A stretch of 64,000 bases of DNA from Saccharothrix longispora (GTDB taxonomy: Bacteria; Actinomycetota; Actinomycetes; Mycobacteriales; Pseudonocardiaceae): positions 94,064 to 158,063 of the forward strand of contig NZ_NSDM01000015.1 of assembly GCF_030852425.1 (NCBI RefSeq). Reading direction: 5' to 3'. How positions within the stretch are numbered: position 1 is the stretch's first letter; every line of letters starts with the position of its first letter. This document shows, one piece after another, positions 40,759-48,809 of this stretch. Made by a program: the position numbers and the translations under genes. The notes beneath the pieces were generated by a model, which worked only from the letters and a program-made list of their open reading frames with translations, searched no databases and was not told the origin of the DNA.

Positions 40759-42951
40759 CTACACCTCGCCTGCGGTGACGTAGCGGCCGGAGAGGTGGTC
40801 GGCTGAGCCGGTGGCGATGCGGACGAGCGCGCGGGCGGCGTCCTCGACCGGGGTGAAGCCGCCGTCGTCGCGGGCGCGGAGGGTGAAGTCGAGGATTCCG
40901 TCGGCGTGCGGGTCGCCGACGTGGCCGCGGTCGAGGTGGGCGCGGGTCATGCCGGTGTCGAGCAGGCCGGGGTCGAAGGCGACGGTGGTGACGCCGGTGC
41001 CGCGCAGCTCGCCTTCGAGGTTGGCGGTCAGCGCGATGAGCGCGGCCTTGGACACGGCGTAGGCGCTGGCGTGGGGCCAGCGCAGCTTGCCGGCCCGGCT
41101 GACGACGTTGACGACCCGACCGCCTCCCCGGGCGATCATGCCGGGGAGGACCGCGCGGGTGGCGTTGTCCGCGCCGCGCAGGTTGACCTCGAAGGTGCGC
41201 CACCAGGAGCCGGGGTCGGTGGTCCAGGTGGGCCCGATCGGGCCGGGGACACCGGCGTTGTTGACCAGCACGTCGACGTCGCCGAGCGCGACGGCGGCGG
41301 CGAGGGTGGCGGGGTCGGTCACGTCCGCCGCGGCGCACTCGATCGTGCCGGGCAGGTCGGCGCCGAGTTCGGCGGTCCGGTCGAGTTCGGCGCGGTCGCG
41401 TCCCACGACGAGCACGGTGGCGCCCGCCGCCGCCAGGGCCGCGGCGAACTCGCGCCCGAGGCCGCGGCCCCCACCGGTGACCAGCACCCGCTGTGCCGGG
41501 GGGCGGAGGGGTTTGCCGGTGGCGGAGCGCGGGATCGCCCTGACCCGCTCGATCAGGCGCACGCGCTTCTGGGGGGCGAGCTTCGCGGCGACGTGCGCGG
41601 TGATCTCGCCCAGCGGCACCGCGTCGGGCACCACGACGTAGGCCTTGGGCAGTTCGCCCGCGATGGGGTCGGGGACCCCCACCACCAGGGCGTCGGTGAC
41701 GCGGGGGTGGTGGAGCAGGACGTCTTCGACCTCGGCGGGCGAAACCTGGTAGCCCTTGTACTTGATCAGTGATTTGAGGCGGCCGACGATGCGCAGCCGG
41801 CCGTCGGGGTCGAGGCGGGCGAGGTCTCCGGTGCGGAACCAGCCGTCGGCGTCGCGCAGCGGGGGGCCGTCGAGGTAGCGCGGGGCGATCTGCGGTCCGC
41901 GCAGCCACAGTTCGCCCGGCACGGCGTCGCGGCCGGTGGCCGGGTCGACGAACCGGGTCTCGGTGCCGGGCAGCACCACGCCGACGGTCCCGGCGGGGGT
42001 GGGGTGGCCGTCTGGGGTGAAGGACACGCACCCGGCCTCGGTCATGCCGAAGCCCTGCACGACCGGCAGGCCGAAGCGCGCCTCGAACGCGGTGGCGGCG
42101 GCGGTGGGCAGCGGCGCGCCGCCGGAGACGACCAGGCGCAGGGAGCGCGGGACGACGGGGTCGGTGAGCGCGCCGAGTTCGCCGACGACGGTGGGGACCA
42201 GGTAGGCGATGGCGGTGCCGGTGTCGTGCAGCAGGGCGGGGAACGCGGCGGTGTCGAACCTGGTCGGTCCGATGACGAGGGTGCCGCCGGCGCGCAGCGT
42301 GGCGTTCATGGCCATCTGCATGCCGTAGACGTGGCGCAGCGGTCCGCAGCAGGCGACCACCTCCCCGTCGCCGATGCGGTGCACCTGCCGGATCTGCGCC
42401 AGGCCGGCGGCCAGGTTGCGGTGGGTGACCACGACCTTCTTCGGCACGCCCAGCGTGCCGCTGGAGGACATGAGCACGGCGGCCCGGTCGCCGCCCCGGA
42501 CCGGCTCGGGAGGCGTGGTGGCGCGGCCGGTGGACTCGCCCGGGACCACGGTGGGCAGCGGCGGCACCGCCCACAGCGACTCCTCCGCGACGATCGCGAC
42601 CGCGCCGCACCGCGCCAGGTCCGCGCTCCACCGGTCCTGCTCGTCGCGCGGGTCCAGCGGCAGCACCACGCCACCGGCGGCGAGCACGCCGTGGTAGGCG
42701 AGGACGAACTCGGCGCTGTTCTCGGTGAGGACTGCGACCACGTCGTCCTCGGTCACGCCGATGTCGCGCAGGTGCGCGGCCAGGTCCGCCACCCCGGCGG
42801 CGAGGGCGGTGTAGGTCCACCGCCTCGGGCCGCCGCGGGAGTGGTCGACGAGCGCGACCCGTTCACCGAGCCCGAACCGGTCCGGCAGCACGTAGCCCGC
42901 CAACCCGACCTCACCCGGATCGGGGAACGGCCCCGCCTGCTCGACAGACAT
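40759..42951 (-). CDS. Fusion of 4-coumarate-CoA-ligase-like adenylase and SDR
   Basis: 730 aa from the ATG at 42951 (GAGAGG upstream). Residues about 1-475 are an ANL acyl-CoA synthetase: SSSGTLGVPKKVVVTHRN, YGMQMAMNATLRAGG, FGMTEAGCVSF, GWFRTGDLARLDPDG, KSLIKYKGYQVSPAEVED and the C-terminal GKPLRPP Lys. Residues about 480-730 are a classical SDR: VLVTGGGRGLGREF, VNNAGVPGPIG, VNVVSRAGKLRWPHASAYAV, YAVSKAAL, and a FDPGLLDTGM loop. The usual Ser of the Ser-Tyr-Lys set appears as VSR. Ligase plus dehydrogenase in one chain fits activation of a cinnamate-like acid and redox of the thioester side chain. The dehydrogenase gene ends 23 bp upstream in the same operon. Confidence 0.9.
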   Translation of the reverse strand: MSVEQAGPFPDPGEVGLAGYVLPDRFGLGERVALVDHSRGGPRRWTYTALAAGVADLAAHLRDIGVTEDDVVAVLTENSAEFVLAYHGVLAAGGVVLPLDPRDEQDRWSADLARCGAVAIVAEESLWAVPPLPTVVPGESTGRATTPPEPVRGGDRAAVLMSSSGTLGVPKKVVVTHRNLAAGLAQIRQVHRIGDGEVVACCGPLRHVYGMQMAMNATLRAGGTLVIGPTRFDTAAFPALLHDTGTAIAYLVPTVVGELGALTDPVVPRSLRLVVSGGAPLPTAAATAFEARFGLPVVQGFGMTEAGCVSFTPDGHPTPAGTVGVVLPGTETRFVDPATGRDAVPGELWLRGPQIAPRYLDGPPLRDADGWFRTGDLARLDPDGRLRIVGRLKSLIKYKGYQVSPAEVEDVLLHHPRVTDALVVGVPDPIAGELPKAYVVVPDAVPLGEITAHVAAKLAPQKRVRLIERVRAIPRSATGKPLRPPAQRVLVTGGGRGLGREFAAALAAAGATVLVVGRDRAELDRTAELGADLPGTIECAAADVTDPATLAAAVALGDVDVLVNNAGVPGPIGPTWTTDPGSWWRTFEVNLRGADNATRAVLPGMIARGGGRVVNVVSRAGKLRWPHASAYAVSKAALIALTANLEGELRGTGVTTVAFDPGLLDTGMTRAHLDRGHVGDPHADGILDFTLRARDDGGFTPVEDAARALVRIATGSADHLSGRYVTAGEV

Positions 42952-42974
42952 CACGACGCCTCTCACTGGTGCGG

Positions 42975-44000
42975 TCAGGGCCGGACGAGGACCTTGGTGG
43001 CGGTGCGGGCGGCCATCGCCTCGTAGCCGAGGGCGATGTCGTCGAGGGTCACCACGTGGTCGAACACCGGGGACGGGTCGATCCTGCCGGACAGCACGTC
43101 GTCCACCAGACCCGGCAGGTACGTGCGGGCGGGCGCGAGCCCGCCGGTGACGGTGATGTTGCGCAGGAAGCACGTCATCATGTCCACCCCGCCGTGCGGG
43201 CCGCCGACCAGTGCGACGGACCCGCCGTCCGCGCACACCGCCATCGCGGTGTCCAACGCGGACTGCTCCCCCACCGCGTCGACCACCAGGTCGGCCCCCA
43301 CCCCGCCGGTGGCGTCCAGCAGCGCGGCGTGCGCCTCGTCGCCGCGCGCGGTGACGAAGTCGGTCGCGCCGAACGACTTGCCGACCTCCAGCCGGTTCTC
43401 GTGCCGCCCGAACAGGAAGATCCGCTCGGCCCCGGCTCGCCGGGCGGCCAGCACCGAGCACAGGCCCACCGCGCCGTCCCCGACCACGGCCACCGTCGCG
43501 CCGGCCGGCAACGCGGCCGAGGCGAGGGCGTGCGTGCCGGTGGACATCACGTCGGCCAGCGCGAGGATGCCCGGCAGGCGGTCGTCACCGGGGTCGGCGG
43601 CCACCTGGACGAGGGTCGCGTCGGCGAACGGCACGCGCACGGCCTCGGCCTGCCCGCCGTTGGCGTCGACGCCGAACATGCCGCCCGAGCGGCACGAGCT
43701 GGGCACGCCCCGGGTGCAGGCCGCGCACGCGCCGTCGGAGAACTGGAACGGGGACACGACCAGGTCGCCGACGCGCAGCCCTCGCACGTCGGAACCGGTG
43801 TCCTCCACCACGCCGACGAACTCGTGCCCGCAGCGCGGTCCGCGCACCGGACCGGGGTGGCCGGCCAGCCCGCGCAGGTCCGTGCCGCAGATCCCGGCGG
43901 CCACGACCCGCACCACGGCGTCGGTCGGTTGTTCGATCACGGGGTCCGGCACCGTCTCGACCCGCAGGTCACCGGGTGCGTGCAGGATGGCGGCTCTCAC
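42975..44000 (-). CDS. Zinc-dependent medium-chain alcohol dehydrogenase
   Basis: 341 aa from a GTG at 44000 with GAGGAGG upstream. Catalytic zinc ligands fit Cys in AGICGTDLRG, His-Glu in PRCGHEFVG and a downstream acidic residue. The structural zinc Cys lobe is reduced to CAACTRGVPSSC. The cofactor fold is GDGAVGLCSVLAARRAGAER (GxGxxG) followed by LFGRHENR. TARGDEAHAALL and VGGPHGGVDMMT resemble the threonine- or formaldehyde-dehydrogenase-like branch. It would interconvert an alcohol and an aldehyde or ketone with NAD(P). It is the fourth gene of the reverse operon, 25 bp after the O-methyltransferase. Confidence 0.92.
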   Translation of the reverse strand: MRAAILHAPGDLRVETVPDPVIEQPTDAVVRVVAAGICGTDLRGLAGHPGPVRGPRCGHEFVGVVEDTGSDVRGLRVGDLVVSPFQFSDGACAACTRGVPSSCRSGGMFGVDANGGQAEAVRVPFADATLVQVAADPGDDRLPGILALADVMSTGTHALASAALPAGATVAVVGDGAVGLCSVLAARRAGAERIFLFGRHENRLEVGKSFGATDFVTARGDEAHAALLDATGGVGADLVVDAVGEQSALDTAMAVCADGGSVALVGGPHGGVDMMTCFLRNITVTGGLAPARTYLPGLVDDVLSGRIDPSPVFDHVVTLDDIALGYEAMAARTATKVLVRP

Positions 44001-44025
44001 AGTTGCCTCCTCGGCAGTGGGTGGG

Positions 44026-44706
44026 TCAGGACTTCTTGCGGGCGATGGTCAGGCCGTCCGCGATCGTCAGCAGCACCGACTCGACGCGGTTGTCCTCTTT
44101 CACGTGGGCGTTGAAGTCGCGGATCGCCCTGGCGTTGCCGGTCGCGTCGGGCGAGGCGGCCTCACCGGCGTAGAGGACGTTGTCGGCCAGGATCAGGCCA
44201 CCGGGGCGCACCCGCGGCACCAGCAGCTCCCAGTACTCGACGTACCCGGCCTTGTCCGCGTCGATGAACACCAGGTCGACGACCGGGTCCAGGGGCAGGG
44301 CGCGCAGCGTGTCCGCCGCCGGTCCCAGCTCCACCCGCACGCGGTCCGCCACGCCGGCGGCCTCCCACGCCTGCCGTGCGATCGCGGTCCACTCGTCGGA
44401 GACGTCGCAGGTGATCACCCGGCCGCCCGGTCCGACCCCGGTGGCCAGCGCGAGCGTGGAGTAGCCGGTGAACGTGCCGACCTCGACCGCGAGCCGCGCC
44501 CCGGCGGTCCTGGCGAGCAGGGTCAGCAGCGCCCCCTGCTCGGGCGGGACCTGCATCTCGGAGACCCCGCCGAGCGCGAGCGTCCGCTCGACCAGGGTGC
44601 GCTGCACCTCCGACAGCGGCGGCGCCTGGTCGCGGACGTAGGCGAGCACGTCGTCGGTGAGCGGCACCGCTTTCAGGGCGTCCGCGGTGGTCGGTGAAGC
44701 GCTCAT
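44026..44706 (-). CDS. Class I O-methyltransferase (caffeoyl-CoA OMT-like)
   Basis: 226 aa. Its ATG overlaps the stop of the preceding gene (ATGA). Motifs of the CCoAOMT/COMT family: VEVGTFTGYSTLALATGVG (motif I), ITCDVSDEWTAIARQAW (motif II), VVDLVFIDADKAGYVEYWEL with the metal-binding Asp, GGLILADNVLYAGE with Asp-Asn, and RAIRDFNAHV. These enzymes methylate one hydroxyl of a catechol using SAM and Mg2+/Ca2+. The genes next to it supply a tyrosine ammonia-lyase and a putative aromatic hydroxylase, so caffeate- or DOPA-type catechol methylation (ferulate formation) is a natural inference. The substrate is not proven. Confidence 0.92.
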   Translation of the reverse strand: MSASPTTADALKAVPLTDDVLAYVRDQAPPLSEVQRTLVERTLALGGVSEMQVPPEQGALLTLLARTAGARLAVEVGTFTGYSTLALATGVGPGGRVITCDVSDEWTAIARQAWEAAGVADRVRVELGPAADTLRALPLDPVVDLVFIDADKAGYVEYWELLVPRVRPGGLILADNVLYAGEAASPDATGNARAIRDFNAHVKEDNRVESVLLTIADGLTIARKKS

Positions 44707-45503
44707 GGGGTGACCTTCCTCGTGGTGAAGGAGACCAGGCGGTCCAGCAGGTCCGGCAGCGCGTCCTGGAGCCTGGCCACGTCGGCGTTGTCGTAGCGCA
44801 CGGGGTCGGGCCGCTCGGCCAGGTCGTCGAGGACCAGCCGCACCCGGTCGGCGAGCTGGTCGGCGAACTCGTGGCGGCACACCTCGGCGCGGTCGACGCC
44901 GAAGAACTCGTCGAACCGGTCGCGGTCGGTGTCGACCGTGCGCGTCGGGTCCATCCCGGACTCGCGCAGCAGCGATTTCCCCTGCGGGACCAGGCGCTTG
45001 GCCACGGTCATGTGCACGAGCCGGTTGGTCTTGAGCGCCCGCTTGACCCGTTCGCCCGCGAACGGCCGGAAGCGGCCGAGCAGCTCGGAGACCTGTTCGT
45101 AGTCGCGCGCCCACGTGCCGCTGAACGCCGGGTGCCGCGCCTTCATCCTGGCCCGGATGACCGTCGCGTAGGTCTGCGGGGAGCAGCTGCCGGAGTAGAG
45201 CAGCAGCGCGGAGTAGGCGTCGTACAGCTCCGCCACCGCGTCACCCGCCGCCGGGTCCGCCGGCGCCGCGGGCAGCTGGTCGCACAGCAGCCGCCACACG
45301 CAGACCGCGACGTGGTGGCCCAGCATCCACCGGTACCAGCCCAGCGCGTCCGGGTCCGCCTCGACGCCGACCGGCGGGGGCAGCGGGGGACGCCGGCGCG
45401 GGGGCGCGCAGTCGGCGAAGCCGGCGTCGGGCATCGGCAGGCGCAGCGGCGGCAACCCGGTGGCCGTGGGCGCCTGCCGGGGCGCGTCGGCGACGGCGGT
45501 CAC
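44703..45503 (-). CDS. Putative heme-dependent aromatic (tyrosine) hydroxylase, LmbB2/TyrH-like
   Basis: 266 aa from a GTG at 45503 overlapping the lyase stop (GTGA). The sequence pattern recalls the heme-dependent aromatic oxygenases of the TyrH/LmbB2 group: GWYRWMLGHHVAVCVWRLL, YDAYSALLLYSGSCSPQTYA, VIRARMKARHPAFSGTWARD, NRLVHMTVAKRLVPQGKSLL and FFGVDRAEVCRHEF. Members use a His-ligated heme and H2O2 or O2 to hydroxylate tyrosine to DOPA in pyrrolobenzodiazepine-type pathways. If right, the operon would make DOPA or caffeate before O-methylation. I match it from memory of family motifs, not by alignment; a different four-helix heme or non-heme protein is possible. Confidence 0.55.
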   Translation of the reverse strand: MTAVADAPRQAPTATGLPPLRLPMPDAGFADCAPPRRRPPLPPPVGVEADPDALGWYRWMLGHHVAVCVWRLLCDQLPAAPADPAAGDAVAELYDAYSALLLYSGSCSPQTYATVIRARMKARHPAFSGTWARDYEQVSELLGRFRPFAGERVKRALKTNRLVHMTVAKRLVPQGKSLLRESGMDPTRTVDTDRDRFDEFFGVDRAEVCRHEFADQLADRVRLVLDDLAERPDPVRYDNADVARLQDALPDLLDRLVSFTTRKVTP

Positions 45504-47044
45504 GACCGGTCCCCGGAGGACGTCGCCTCGTGGGCGAGGCCGGGCACGTGCCGCTCGACGAAGCGGTCCAGCGCGTCGGCCGCGGCGCGGATGTCGACGT
45601 CGAGCGGCCGGTCGCGCTCGATCGGCTCCACCACCTCCGCCAACGCCTCGACCAGCTCGACGCAGCGCGGGGCGGTCGCCCCACCGGGGCGCAGGTGCGC
45701 GGCCTGGCGCAGGGCCACCCCGAGGCAGCCGTGCAGCAGCCGCAGCGACCGGGCCTGGTCCAGCGCGGTCAACGCGGCCTGCGTGCCGAACGGCACCACG
45801 TCCTGGTTGTGCAGGTTGGTGGGGATGCTCTGGACGCTCGCCGGGACGCACGCGCGGCGCATCGCCACGACCACCGAGGTGGCCACGACCTGCAACCCCT
45901 GCACCCCGTGCTGCTCACCGGCCTTCGGTGAGAGCATCGCGGGCAGCCCTTCGTTGCGGTGCGGGTCGATGATCAGGTCGAGCTGGCGCTCGGCGAGGTT
46001 CCCGGTCTGGGTGGCGGTCATCGACAACATGTCCGAGGCGAACGCGGAGGGTTGGCCGAAGAAGTTGCCGCCGTGCGCGACCAGGTCCTCCTCGGCGAAG
46101 AACAGCGGGTTGTCGCTCACACCCGCCAGGTCGCGGCGCACGACCTGCTCGGCCCACTCCATCCCCGACCGTGCGGCGCCGAGGAGCTGCGGCACGCACC
46201 GCACGCTGTAGGGCTCCTGCAACGCCCGCAGCCCCGTCGGCGCGGTGCCCGCCAGCCAGTAGGACAACCGCTCCCCCACCACCACCGTCTCCGGGTGACC
46301 GAACGCGGCCAGCAACGACGGCGACAGGAAGGCGGGCGCCGCGCCCAGCAGGTCGGTGAGCAACGCGCTCATCGCGATGGACACCTCGTGCGAGCGGCGC
46401 AGCGAGGCGACCGCCAGGCCCGCCGCCGCCGTGGTCACCGACGTGCCGTTGACCAGTGACAGCGCGTCCCGGCCACCGAGCGCCAGCGGTTCGAGCCCGG
46501 CTTTCGCGAGCGCTTCGCGGGCGGGCATCCGGACACCGTCCACATAGGCGTGCCCGACCCCGCGCAACGCCTGCACCACGTGCGCCAAGGGCACCAGGTC
46601 ACCGCTCGCCCCCACCGAACCCAGCGCCGGCACGGCGGGGGTGAAGGAGGTCGCCAGCATGTCGCACAACGCCCGCAGCGTCGCCGGTGAGACACCGGAC
46701 CGTCCTCTGGAGAGCGACCAGGCGCGCACGAGCACGGTGGCCCGCACCACGTCGACCGGCAGGTCCGGCCCCTGCCCGGCGGTCAGGTGCTGGAGCACGT
46801 TGTCGCACTGGTCCTCGGCGTCCGCGCGGCCGCCGAAGACGACCAGCGGCCCGAACCCGGTCGTGGAGCCGTAGACCGACCGGTCCTCGGTGAGGCACTT
46901 CTCGACGAAGTCGCGCCCGGCCTCCACCCCGCGGGTGACGTCGTCGGCCATCCCGACCGACACGGGCCTCGCCGCCCGTTCGATCGCGGTCGGCGTGAGG
47001 GGTTCGCTGGAAATGGTGAAGTCGACAACCGACGCCGTGACCAT
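45500..47044 (-). CDS. Aromatic amino acid ammonia-lyase (MIO), tyrosine-type
   Basis: 514 aa from the ATG at 47044, first gene of the reverse operon. The MIO cofactor triad Ala146-Ser147-Gly148 is in GSVGASGDLVPLAHV. The catalytic Tyr loop is VYGSTTGFGPLVVFGG, and NGTSVTTAAAGL, EPYSVRCVPQLLG, DNPLFF and QSIPTNLHNQDVVPFGT are conserved. The selectivity loop reads NVLQHLTAGQG, with His86-Leu87 aligned to His89-Leu90 of Rhodobacter tyrosine ammonia-lyase. Histidine lyases have Ser-His here and phenylalanine lyases usually Phe. It should release p-coumarate (or caffeate from DOPA). An aminomutase activity is possible, since MIO aminomutases share this fold. It resembles the TAL of Saccharothrix saccharomicin biosynthesis (Sam8). 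Confidence 0.92.
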   Translation of the reverse strand: MVTASVVDFTISSEPLTPTAIERAARPVSVGMADDVTRGVEAGRDFVEKCLTEDRSVYGSTTGFGPLVVFGGRADAEDQCDNVLQHLTAGQGPDLPVDVVRATVLVRAWSLSRGRSGVSPATLRALCDMLATSFTPAVPALGSVGASGDLVPLAHVVQALRGVGHAYVDGVRMPAREALAKAGLEPLALGGRDALSLVNGTSVTTAAAGLAVASLRRSHEVSIAMSALLTDLLGAAPAFLSPSLLAAFGHPETVVVGERLSYWLAGTAPTGLRALQEPYSVRCVPQLLGAARSGMEWAEQVVRRDLAGVSDNPLFFAEEDLVAHGGNFFGQPSAFASDMLSMTATQTGNLAERQLDLIIDPHRNEGLPAMLSPKAGEQHGVQGLQVVATSVVVAMRRACVPASVQSIPTNLHNQDVVPFGTQAALTALDQARSLRLLHGCLGVALRQAAHLRPGGATAPRCVELVEALAEVVEPIERDRPLDVDIRAAADALDRFVERHVPGLAHEATSSGDRS

Positions 47045-47615
47045 GTGGGTTCCTTGTCGGGACATCTTGACAAAGTCATCAGCAATGTTCCGATTGGATC
47101 GAAAACCGATCTCACCGGTTACCCGAAGACGAATGCCAAACAGAGGATGAAGGAGGGGAACAACGCGCGTCCAGTCGAAAAGTAGCACGCGGAAACGCGG
47201 GGAAGAAGTGGTCGGAGCGTCATTCAAGGGGGTAGTGCCCGTTCGTTCGGGTACTGTGCCCCTTCGGTAGGACGCCCTGGTGAGGGCGACGTAGCCGCGC
47301 GCCGACGCTTCGGTGAACGGTTATACCGGGGCGTGGAGGTCGTCGCGGTCGGGCCGCTCCCCCTTCCCGCCGGATCGGCGGCGCGCCGATGTCGAACACG
47401 AGGCGGTCGAAGCGGGGACCGCACTCGTCGGAAATTCAGGCGCGCCACACCCCGGCCGCCCCGATCGGCGATTCCGAACTCACCCCTCCCCCCGCCGGGG
47501 GGACTCGCGGCCTCTCCGTCGGCCCGACCGGGTGATCCCGTGGTGGACGCGCGGTGCCCGCGCCGAGGTACGGGCGTGCCGCCGCATCGTCAGGAGGATC
47601 GGCGAACCGGGGCCA
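47045..47615. other. Region between lyase operon promoter and a small reverse gene
   Basis: About 570 bp. The lyase operon's promoter must lie in the first 150-200 bp, which is AT-rich for this genome (roughly 47040-47140). The rest has only antisense-looking open frames. No inverted repeat was found. Confidence 0.45.
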
Positions 47616-47966
47616 TCAGGGTCCAGCGGGCGATTCCGGTTTCCCGGCCTTCCGGAGCGCCTCGATGTACTTGGGCAGCTCGTCGAGCGCACGCCGCAGA
47701 CCGCCGTCGGTGACCTGTTCGTCGAACACCGCGTCCACCACCGCCTGCTCCAGTTCGGGGTGCACGCGGCGGAGTGCGGGCAACGAGGTGCCGCGCAGCA
47801 GGTCGACCACGCGCAGTCGCCCGGTGACCTCCTCCAGCGTCCGCTCCAACTCGGCGATGACGCGATCGGCCTCGGCCGGTTCGAGCACGAGCCTGCCGTC
47901 GGTCGCGAGTCGCAGCAGCAGGTCACCGGCGAAGGTCACCCGATCACGGTGGGGACGAGAAGCCAC
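47616..47966 (-). CDS. Hypothetical protein, about 116 aa, helical
   Basis: From a GTG at 47966 with GGAGGT 12 bases upstream, rather far. The protein is charged and helical: VTFAGDLLLRLATDGRLVLE, PAEADRVIAELERTLEEVTG, RLRVVDLLRGTSLPALRRVH, PELEQAVVDAVFDEQVTDGG. No signal peptide or membrane span. The layout suggests small cytoplasmic actinomycete proteins that sit beside WXG100-type or regulatory genes, but no family is recognised. The VOC gene lies 72 bp upstream on the same strand. Confidence 0.6.
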   Translation of the reverse strand: MASRPHRDRVTFAGDLLLRLATDGRLVLEPAEADRVIAELERTLEEVTGRLRVVDLLRGTSLPALRRVHPELEQAVVDAVFDEQVTDGGLRRALDELPKYIEALRKAGKPESPAGP

Positions 47967-48038
47967 GGCCGACTACCTCCAGGAGTGATCCGCCCCGAGC
48001 GCACCACCCACTCGGTGTGACAGCGCTTGACCGGGTGG

Positions 48039-48509
48039 TCACTTGTTGAGCGAAGTCCCCTCGGCCTGCACCAGTTCGATGGCGACGCCGTCGGGGTCGC
48101 TGAAGAACACGATCCGGGTCGTGCCCAGACCCGGCACCTCGATCGTGGCCGGCGCCGAGTGGAACTCCACGCCCTTGGCCGTCAGCTCCGCGTAGCAGGC
48201 GTCGATGTCCTCGACGTTCAGCGAGAGCGTGAACAGGCCGCCGACGTCCAGCGGTCGGCGCGTCCCGTCGTAGGGGGCGACGTCGGGGGCGTGGACCTGG
48301 ACGAGTTCGATCATGCCCAGGGCGTCCTTCCGCAACATCACGTTGTGCACCCGGACACCGGGCGTTCGGAGCGCGGTCTCCATGCCCGGGCCGTCGAGGC
48401 GGAGGTCCATCACGACTTCCCAGCCGAGGAGGTCGCGGTAGAAGGCGATCGACCGCTCCATGTCGGACACGCGGATCGCGACGTGGTCCACACCGCTCGT
48501 CACAACCAT
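48039..48509 (-). CDS. VOC-family (glyoxalase/extradiol-like) metalloprotein
   Basis: About 156 aa from the ATG at 48509 (GGAGG five bases upstream); the longer open frame lacks a ribosome site. Two beta-alpha-beta-beta-beta units: GVDHVAIRVSDMERSIAFYR starts the first, with the metal His; LFTLSLNVEDIDACYAELTA starts the second, and IVFFSDPDGVAIELVQ carries the C-terminal Glu ligand. A single VOC module dimerises to make the metal site. Function is unassigned: family members act as glyoxalases, dioxygenases, methylmalonyl-CoA epimerases or antibiotic-binding resistance proteins. It is divergent from the methyltransferase at 48810 and has a 12-bp inverted repeat upstream. Confidence 0.88.
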   Translation of the reverse strand: MVVTSGVDHVAIRVSDMERSIAFYRDLLGWEVVMDLRLDGPGMETALRTPGVRVHNVMLRKDALGMIELVQVHAPDVAPYDGTRRPLDVGGLFTLSLNVEDIDACYAELTAKGVEFHSAPATIEVPGLGTTRIVFFSDPDGVAIELVQAEGTSLNK

Positions 48510-48690
48510 CCCAGGCCTCCCGGTGCACCGATGTCGTCCGTGCTGCACAGCACCAGCACGAGCGCGCGGCGTCAACATCCCGTCCGGCCGCCGCGCCCGA
48601 ACGGGCAGCACGGGGCGGCCGACCGGGCAGAGACCTCCGCCCGCATCCGACGGGCCGTCCACCGGCCCACCGGGCGGGCGGGAGCGCGGT

Positions 48691-48722
48691 CGTGTTCAGG
48701 CACGTCACGCTGCCTGAACACG
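48691..48722. promoter_or_regulatory. 12-bp inverted repeat in a divergent promoter region
   Basis: CGTGTTCAGGCA (48691-48702) and TGCCTGAACACG (48711-48722) are perfect inverted copies with an 8-nt spacer. They lie between the divergent VOC gene (start 48509) and methyltransferase gene (start 48810) in a 300-bp gap, so an operator for both is plausible. The remaining bases of the gap show nothing else. Confidence 0.55.
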
Positions 48723-48809
48723 CAGACCGGCCGCTCGGGCACTTCTCCTCCGCCGCGCCGGCCACTGCACTGGTCCGGCAGGAGAAGACCGGATGAACGG
48801 CAGGTTGCG

